Below are positions 1-5,346 of a stretch of DNA of 10,000 bases, in pieces; position 1 is the stretch's first letter, and every line of letters begins with the position of its first letter. Source of the stretch: Chromera velia (Eukaryota; Sar; Chromeraceae); assembly GCA_018398765.1 (NCBI GenBank), contig JAHBMJ010004523.1:3891-13890 (forward strand), written 5' to 3'. Position numbers and translations under genes: made by a program. The notes under the pieces are model-generated. The model ran no database searches and was not told where the DNA came from. It saw only the letters and a program-made list of their open reading frames with translations.

Positions 1-404
1 CTGACAGTAGGGGAAAATGTAGAAGAGATAGATGTAGAAAGAATGGCCGGCATAAGAGAGAACCAACTGCCGGAGGGAAAAATGAACGAAAAACTGAGTG
101 AGGGAACGAAAAGGCCAGTTGGTGATATTGCTTTGGGGTTGGAGGGGCGGGGATGGAGAAGGGACGAGTGTGAGTAAGAAAAAGGAATGTGGGTGCTGGA
201 ATGAGTGTTATGAGGGGAATGAATGGAATTCAGATGAGAACAAAGCACAAAGAAACGATGGAGGTGAAACAATCCGCATCAAACGAAAAACAACCAAGTG
301 AAGAAGATACGAACCTCTGAGGGCACAAGCAATCGGACCGCATGCACGTGCACATGCAAACACCACTCAGAAACAACCGATGGACAGACAAAACCACCAC
401 CGAC

Positions 405-533
405 CGACCCGAGGTTCATCAAAACGGACTCGACGCCCTCCGTGAGGCTTTCAAGGTCTTTCCGGAAAACGATGTCTGAGACGGCACCGGAGACCCAGTA
501 GGCTTCGTTAGCCATCAGGAGAGCCTTGATGGC
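405..533 (-). CDS. Exon 9 of nucleotidyltransferase-like gene (3' end uncertain)
   Basis: Acceptor ggtctgcag, phase 0, reading AIKALLMANEAYWVSGAVSD and then IVFRKDLESLTEGVESVLMN. After this the frame turns into GT-rich sequence with several possible donors: GG|GTCGGT at 409, TCG|GTCGGT at 405 and others. No credible terminal exon is visible between 404 and 1. The window edge itself reads ctgtcag on this strand, so the next exon may start just outside. Confidence 0.6.
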
Positions 534-730
534 CTGCAGACCAAGACCGAAAGGGAAGAGACGAAAGGGGAGAGAAAGGCAGGAGGAGTCAAAGGAGTAC
601 AGAATTGTGAATGGACGAATGGATCGGAGGAGGTTTGTGGAATCCGCTGCGCGACAAGAGCGAAAACGAAAGACAAAACGCAATTCTCTTTCGAAATTTG
701 AACTCCCCATTCATGCAGCAAGTCCGCCAA

Positions 731-787
<57 letters not shown>

Positions 788-3096
788 CCGACCTTGCTGC
801 AGAATCCTGTTGTCGTCTCCTGTTCTGCGACCTCATCGAGGAACCAGTAGTAGTGCTCTGTGCGCGTCTTCTGCTCGAAGTAGTAATTCTCTGCTGCCCA
901 GTTGGTGGACCCACTGAGGAAATCCAGCTCTGTGCTTGTCTTCTTCAATTCATTCAGGAAAACGGCACCCATCACTGAGGACCCCGCCTTCTTCCTATTG
1001 AGTTCCTGCAGGTCGCCGGCATGAAAGCTAATTCAGTCAGGAACTGGGCGGTCAATAACAATTTGCAGAAATGAGATGCACGGACGTGTCCCCCCCGTTG
1101 GTCAAAGAGTGCCATAAATCTTCTTCTCTCGCTGTGTGAAGTTACATCCATACACACACGCGCGCCCTTCTCTCCATCCATTCAACCATCCATGTTGGCG
1201 GAGAACTTTATGGCTTATCACTGCGTCGGTGCAGATCATAGAATGATTTCACCGAGGAGGCTAGTGTTGCTGCTGGCCATCCACCATTGACCTTAAGTTT
1301 TGTATAAGCCAAGCAGCAAGAGAGGGGCGCGAAAGCTGAATAGACGGGGTTACGGAGGTAAGGAGAACGGGCTCCGTATGAGAAAAGGGGGGGGGGGGAT
1401 TACCTCATCCTGCACGCCATTCTGCCTAAGCTGACCTGATGATCCCTTTTGCCTGAGTTGACATAAGTCCTCCCCAAAGTTGAAGTGACTGACCTCAAAA
1501 AAGCGTGAGTAGGCGTCAGCAGTGTTTCCACAGCAGATGACGGATTCAGGTTTGTAGTCGTCCCCCACGCTGTGTGTGACCCAGAAGTGGAGGGACTCCA
1601 TGGAGGCCCCCTGAGTCAGCAGATGCATCGTGTGGGTTGCCTCCACGATCCCCCGGAGGACAGAGAACAGAGAGGCGCCGACGCTGATGCCCAAAGTTTT
1701 CGCATCAGTGACTGAATGCAGTCAAGAGAACAGAAAAATCGCAGCTGGTCAAAAGGGGGGGGGAAGAAGCGCAACACAGTTGGAATCCTCAGACATCTCT
1801 TTCGCTGGGGAAGGCCTTCTTTTGCATTTGGTTATTGTGTTCCGCCTTTTCCATGAAGTTGAAGAAGTGCGAGCAATACCCGCTGTATACGACCTGCGTG
1901 TCAGTCATTCATCCACTTGGATGGGTGAGGCGGCCATGCAGCCATACAGACAGTCTGACGTTGACTCACTCATTCCAGAGCAGTCGAATCCCAATTTCTT
2001 CTGATACGCAAAGGCGTTTGTGTAGAAGTTTGTGTCGAACAGAATGCCTGAGGGAAAAAGAGAGACCAATGGAAGACAAAATATTAATATGGGGTTGTAA
2101 AGCCATGCAAGTCCGAATTCCATGCAGAAGCGTTTGTTTCTTTTCAAGAAAGTAAGTCCGAGGACGTGAGGGGCCCTCAGTTGTCGATTGAAGGTACACG
2201 GGTAAGACTGGAGAAACACCTCGTTTGAAAGAAAGGCAAGGAGGGTCTAGTCGAGATCATGGTCCATCAGGGCAACTCAAGAGAACTGAATAAACAAGAA
2301 AGAAGCGTTAAGAAATGACGGAAGGGATGAAGAGAGGGGAGAGAGGATCGGGCGAATGAGAGTTAGAATTCTAAAGCTTGTTTGTGCTCAGCAGACTGTA
2401 GCAGAGGAAACACCTACCCGGTATCGGATCCCAGCACTTTGATTCTGGTGCAGTGGCCTGCAAAGATATCGAGCACCGAAAGCAGGCGAGGGCTTGTTAC
2501 GAGGTGATCAGACACAAATGCGAGATGAAGAGACGCTTTTTCCTTGTGGGGACGTATTCGTGCTCCGTCAGAAACAGGCGCACATATTAAAGCCTTGTGG
2601 TCCAGCGGTCCTTCCCTCCTTCTGCTTTTTCTGCACGACTCCGTCATTCTGATCGTCGAGATGAAGGACTTGGCAGTTCCGATAAAAGTCGCAGTTCTGC
2701 GCAAGTTCCCACTCTACTGCAAGTACTTTCTGATTAAGTGTCAGACTGACCTCACACAACCCTTCCTTCGTACCGTCCCCGACGTCCTCAACTGCGTCGA
2801 GGACCTCCTTGGAGGACTTTTGGAAGAACAGATTCGCTGCGTGGGTCTCTGCGTTGAAGAGGTCCTTGTTGCCGTTGAAGACGTCCTGGACTGAGGGGGA
2901 ACGGAAAAGAGATTTCAGCATCGAGGCTTTGTCCTCCGGCGAGGGCTGCACGTTCGTGTCCTTCAACAGGGCTGTACAGCTGCAATCAAGCACAAACAAG
3001 ATCAAATGGACAAACACGGTCTCGTGCAATACGTATACGGCACATTATCGCACCAAAAGTACACTGCGGAAAAGTCTCTCCCCTGATGCCTGCACG

Positions 3097-3183
<87 letters not shown>

Positions 3184-4165
3184 CGCTCGCGCACCCGGAA
3201 ACAGAGGGGGGGATTGGGGGTGAAACAGAGAGACAGACAGAGAGGGAGGGAGGGGGTGAGAAAGAGAGAGAGAAACAAACAGACAGATAAACAAACAGAA
3301 AGGCGAGAGATTCGTAAAGGAAGGAATTGTCTTTCCCTTTTGACCACCAGTTCCTTGACACACCAGGATTGAAATCAATACCATTGGCCTTCATCAGTGA
3401 CAGGCTTCTATATAGAAGTACACGCGTGTACAGTACATATGCGTAGGTGCGTAAGAGGCTATGCGTGAAGAATTAACGCAAAGAAGCCCTGTGTCAGGAG
3501 GGGAAAAGGGCCGGGGAGGGGGGACAGTCTTCTCTGGTGCATGTATTCCGCCATGCATTTATATATATATGCATGTACCTGATTGTGAAATCCAGGTCAG
3601 ACAAAAGAGTGACGCTGCCGAGGGCCATGATCGAGCAGTCGAAGGTTTTGCCGTCCTTCTCCACCGGAATTTTGAGAACCTTCGGTGATTTGTTTTCGTC
3701 AAACAGACACGCATCCTCCTCAAACCCCAAGACGTTTCGACAAAGGAAAGCCTCCCGGAGTTCAACCAGCTTCATCATTTTGTCGGAGTCCCTCTTTCCG
3801 TCCGGAGTGAACATGTACAGATCTTTGCCCTTGAACCAGTCCATCTTCACAGGCGTGTAGGCCTCAATCACCTCCTTTGCAAGACTATCATCTTGATCAT
3901 CCCCCTGATCACTCTGGTCATCTCGGAGTTCATCTGGATCGTCCTCATCCTCGTTGGCAGTGTTGGAAGTCGATTTGTTGCTACTCAGACTGAGAAGCGA
4001 AGAGGGAGAAGGTTGACTGGAAAGTGCGTCGTTCGGGTCGCGCTCTTCTGCCTCAGACGACGAGGGGAGAGCGCGATTTGACGGAGCGATCCTGCTGTCA
4101 GTACATGTGGAAAGAAATAGAGAGGCGAAGATAAAGATTAATGAGCAGGAATGATGAACTGTCAT
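405..4165 (-). CDS. Secreted nucleotidyltransferase-fold protein, multi-exon, 3' end not seen
   Basis: I rebuilt nine exons on the minus strand: 4165-3579, 3407-about 3297, 2979-2751, 2457-2418, 2047-1970, about 1893-1795, 1711-1404, 1005-793 and 533-about 405. They give about 598 residues. Most junctions are GT..AG and phase-compatible; those around the sixth exon are not resolved and the end of the second is uncertain. The ATG at 4165 is the first in-frame Met after an in-frame TGA at 4207-4205. Seen: a hydrophobic leader, an acidic linker, then ALGSVTLLSDLDFTI, which fits the nucleotidyltransferase signature hG[GS]..Dh[DE]h. Further downstream are segments such as GILFDTNFYTNAFAYQ, ENYYFEQ and MANEAYWVSGAVSDIV, which read like conserved helical or strand blocks but match no family I can name. 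Inferred role: a nucleotide-transferring enzyme, or a catalytically dead relative, in the secretory pathway or an organelle reached through it. The substrate is unknown. The C-terminus probably lies beyond position 1. Confidence 0.68.
731..787. repeat. TCTG then TG microsatellite
   Basis: Eight TCTG units (731-762) run into a TG repeat up to 787. The tract lies inside the minus-strand intron between exons 8 and 9, beginning four bases after its donor. Reading frames through it are low-complexity artefacts. Confidence 0.95.
793..1005 (-). CDS. Exon 8 of nucleotidyltransferase-like gene
   Basis: Acceptor gacctgcag, then exactly 71 codons in phase 0 at both ends, donor AAG|GTCGGA. The sequence includes GAVFLNELKKTSTELDFLSG, STNWAAENYYFEQKTRTEHY and YWFLDEVAEQETTT. 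Aromatic-rich blocks such as ENYYFEQ and EHYYWFLDEV suggest a folded helical domain. Immediately downstream of the donor the intron begins with a long CA repeat on this strand. Confidence 0.7.
1404..1711 (-). CDS. Exon 7 of nucleotidyltransferase-like gene
   Basis: The acceptor is ctgcattcag. The exon opens with two bases and then 102 codons: TDAKTLGISVGASLFSVLRG, IVEATHTMHLLTQGASMESL, HFWVTHSVGDDYKPES, VICCGNTADAYSRFFE and a tail. The donor at 1403 is GAG|GTAATC, directly followed by a run of twelve C. An in-frame alternative donor, GAG|GTCAGT, lies 90 nt upstream at 1493. The optional 30-residue tail contains a duplicated nine-residue unit, QLRQKGSSG then QLRQNG. The central part has short hydrophobic blocks and a Cys pair, ICCGN. 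Confidence 0.65.
1795..1893 (-). CDS. Exon 6 of nucleotidyltransferase-like gene (boundaries unresolved)
   Basis: After the acceptor gacacgcag the frame reads VVYSGYCSHFFNFMEK and then AEHNNQMQKKAFPSERD, with clear GC bias at third codon positions. It then meets GTC TGA. Start and end are both phase 0 in this frame, while exon 5 ends and exon 7 begins in phase 1. An alternative reading, from C1882 to T1779 or nearby, has fitting phases but poor codon bias. I cannot settle the junctions. Confidence 0.4.
1970..2047 (-). CDS. Exon 5 of nucleotidyltransferase-like gene
   Basis: The acceptor ctttttccctcag is strong. The frame reads ILFDTNFYTNAFAYQKKLGF and then DCSGM. The consensus-like donor GTGAGT at 1969 leaves phase 1. 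The Asp in LFDTNFY could be a third acidic residue of the enzyme core; this is inference, not a known motif. Confidence 0.6.
   Translation of the reverse strand, partial: AFCSTQTSTQTPLRIRRNWDSTALE
2418..2457 (-). CDS. Exon 4 of nucleotidyltransferase-like gene (40 nt)
   Basis: A 40-nt exon follows the acceptor atctttgcag and reads ATAPESKCWDPIP plus one base, with donor GTAGGT. It joins exon 3 in phase 0 and exon 5 in phase 1. The joined product runs KCWDPIPGILFDTNFYT, a continuous hydrophobic strand with an Asp. That continuity across two introns is the main support for the short exon. Other frames through this stretch are open but do not connect. Confidence 0.6.
2751..2979 (-). CDS. Exon 3 of nucleotidyltransferase-like gene
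   Basis: The acceptor gattgcag is followed by one base completing the previous codon and then 76 codons, with the donor GAG|GTCAGT. The product is hydrophilic and helical in look, with segments such as LKSLFRSPSVQDVFNGNKDL, ETHAANLFFQKSSKEVL and DAVEDVGDGTKEG. The same frame stays open well past the donor, to 2568, but that part lacks coding character. Splicing at 2750 is what joins exon 4 in phase. Confidence 0.65.
3096..3180. repeat. CT then CA microsatellite
   Basis: A CT tract (about 3096-3141) passes directly into twenty CA units (3141-3180). It is intronic in the minus-strand gene (intron 2). Confidence 0.95.
3213..3300. repeat. Purine-rich GA/GACA low-complexity tract
   Basis: This region is almost purely purine on the plus strand, with AGAG, ACAG and GGGA units grading into AAACAG units. 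It lies beside the CT/CA tract and is mostly intronic in the minus-strand gene. Confidence 0.85.
3297..3407 (-). CDS. Exon 2 of nucleotidyltransferase-like gene (3' end uncertain)
   Basis: The acceptor (tag at 3410-3408) sits in CTATATAG, and the first base completes the split Arg codon left by exon 1. The frame then reads SLSLMKANGIDFNPGVSR and NWWSKGKDNSFLYESLA before dissolving into a CT/TG-rich simple repeat. Exon 3 requires two bases of a codon at the end of this exon. A GT after CT at 3297 satisfies this, and another after TG at 3348 also does, so the donor is a choice between weak sites. Confidence 0.55.
3579..4165 (-). CDS. Exon 1: signal peptide, acidic linker, GS..DLD motif
   Basis: This exon has 195 codons plus two bases. 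Residues 1-8 are MTVHHSCS, residues 9-19 are the hydrophobic LIFIFASLFLS, and cleavage is plausible near residues 21-24. Residues 24-70 are Ser/Pro-rich and low in complexity. Residues 72-93 are strongly acidic (many D and E with a few N, S and Q). Residues about 97-195 look folded: VKMDWFKGKDLYMFTPDGKR, then VELREAFLCRNVLGFEEDAC, then the putative active-site loop with G183, S184, D190 and D192. The spacing between GS and the first Asp is five residues, shorter than in most poly(A)- or kanamycin-type nucleotidyltransferases, so the fold call is good but not certain. The donor at 3578-3577 reads AG|GTACAT. A signal peptide followed by a Ser-rich stretch could also be a bipartite plastid leader in an alga with a complex plastid, although the acidity argues against this. 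Confidence 0.75.
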
Positions 4166-4791
4166 GGTCAATTGGTTTTTGATGCTCGTTTTCAGATGGA
4201 GTGGTCAAACCTTCATAAAGACAACCGTGGTGGTTCTGCTTTGCACGGATAGTACAGTTTGACACAAGAAAGCTTAGCATGGGCGCCACAACGGCCAATC
4301 GAATGCACAGAATGTTGCCACTGACAGCTGACTGCATGAGTTTGACATTGGATGAAGGAGGACATGCAGTCTGCTGCTGCCATGGCGACGCATTGCGCCG
4401 ACGCTTTCGCGTGAATCGGTTCTGTCAGCTGACGCAAGCTTCACATTCGGGGCCGCGCATGCAGCCATGCAGGCTGTTCTTAATTGCATGCAGTGCTCGC
4501 GCATGCACGCAAAAAATCAAGGTCAGACAATCGATCGAAGTTGCTTTTTGCAACGTTCGATCCGCGTTGTTTGACTGAGTCCATACGACTCAGAAGTCGA
4601 AGAGTTGGTGGTAACCTTGCCTGAGGCCTTCAGTCACTTCTGTGAGCGACTTCGTGAAGTTTTCTCCCTAGAAATTCGGATTCATCTGACGTGCACTGCG
4701 CAACACTTGGACAGTGGTCAACACTCCCAGACCCTTCCAGCCTTCTCACCCATTTTCTTCGTCAGAAAAGCAAGAAAGCGTTGCGAAGACA
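4166..4791. promoter_or_regulatory. Divergent promoter region with GCATGC cluster
   Basis: This 626-bp head-to-head interval lies between the ATG codons of the two genes. It must hold the 5' leaders and promoters of both. Three GCATGC words lie at 4457-4462, 4486-4491 (inside a full TGCATGCA, 4485-4492) and 4501-4506, with related CATGCAG words nearby. GCATGC is an established binding motif of some apicomplexan AP2-family factors, but its use here is inferred. I see no convincing TATA box and no long coding frame. Confidence 0.55.
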
Positions 4792-5346
4792 ATGAGTGAC
4801 CCAGCAATGTTCAAATCCAAGAGGCGCATCGCCACCCCAGGCTCTACAGGCGAAGAGCAGGAGTTCAAAATGAGCCCTCGCAGGCTTGTTGCGAAACCAG
4901 AAGAAGGCCTGCATGGCGGTTTGGTGCGCAGCTCTGCCAGGACTCAGGATGACTGTATCCTCCCTGGCAAGAGACTTGTGCCCAAGTTCTCATCAATGGG
5001 CACCACTCTCCAGCACGGACTGGCCACCTACCGTGGATGGAACCGGGACACTGTTGGGGACATGAGGAAGGGCTTCGGTATCGGCCGTCCGGACGACAAC
5101 CTCTCGCCTACTGCCAACACCGACTACGCCTTTGAGCCTCTCCCCAGAGGCATCAAAACCATGAAGAACAAACTGGAGTCGGAGGTGATGAAAGACGCCC
5201 TGGACCACACTCAGCGTCCGATGGCCGACCTGAAGGACACCGCTGTGGGCAAGTGCAGAAAGAAGAGACTGGCAAAGAAGAAGACCTCTGACGAACTCCG
5301 ATACACCCACAAGAGGATGACAGGAAAGTTCAACACTGGAAATTTG
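4792..5346 (+). CDS. Exon 1 of basic hypothetical protein
   Basis: This is the largest exon: 185 codons with even coding character, starting MSDPAMFKSKRRIATPGSTG. A distinctive stretch is TYRGWNRDTVGDMRKGFGIG at residues 79-98. The 3' end holds several overlapping GT dinucleotides. TTG|GTGGTC (end 5346) and GTG|GTCGGT (end 5349) are phase 0 and fit exon 2. G|GTCAGA (end 5353) is phase 1 and would fit exon 3 directly, skipping exon 2. Confidence 0.8.

Noticed and set aside
711-978. Plus-strand frames around the TCTG/TG repeat
   Set aside because: Low-complexity shadows opposite minus-strand exon 8.
2568-2750. Open extension of exon 3 on the minus strand past its donor (includes NCDFYRNCQVLHLDDQND)
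   Set aside because: The frame ends without reaching exon 4 in phase, whereas splicing at GAG|GTCAGT joins exon 4 and exon 5 cleanly. A second frame is equally open here, so openness alone is not evidence.
3045-3384. Long frames through the CT/CA/GA tracts
   Set aside because: They encode repetitive SLSLS, CVCVC or HTHTH strings, typical of microsatellites in any frame.
3494-3578. Continuation of minus-strand exon 1 past its donor
   Set aside because: After AG|GTACAT the frame enters an AT-repeat hairpin and a C-rich tract; exon 2 completes the split Arg codon in phase.
4166-4171. TTG start two codons before the minus-strand ATG
   Set aside because: A non-ATG start is not needed; ATG at 4165 is followed directly by the leader peptide.
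4714-4791. Upstream extension of the plus-strand gene
   Set aside because: It begins with GTG; the first ATG in frame is at 4792 with good context.
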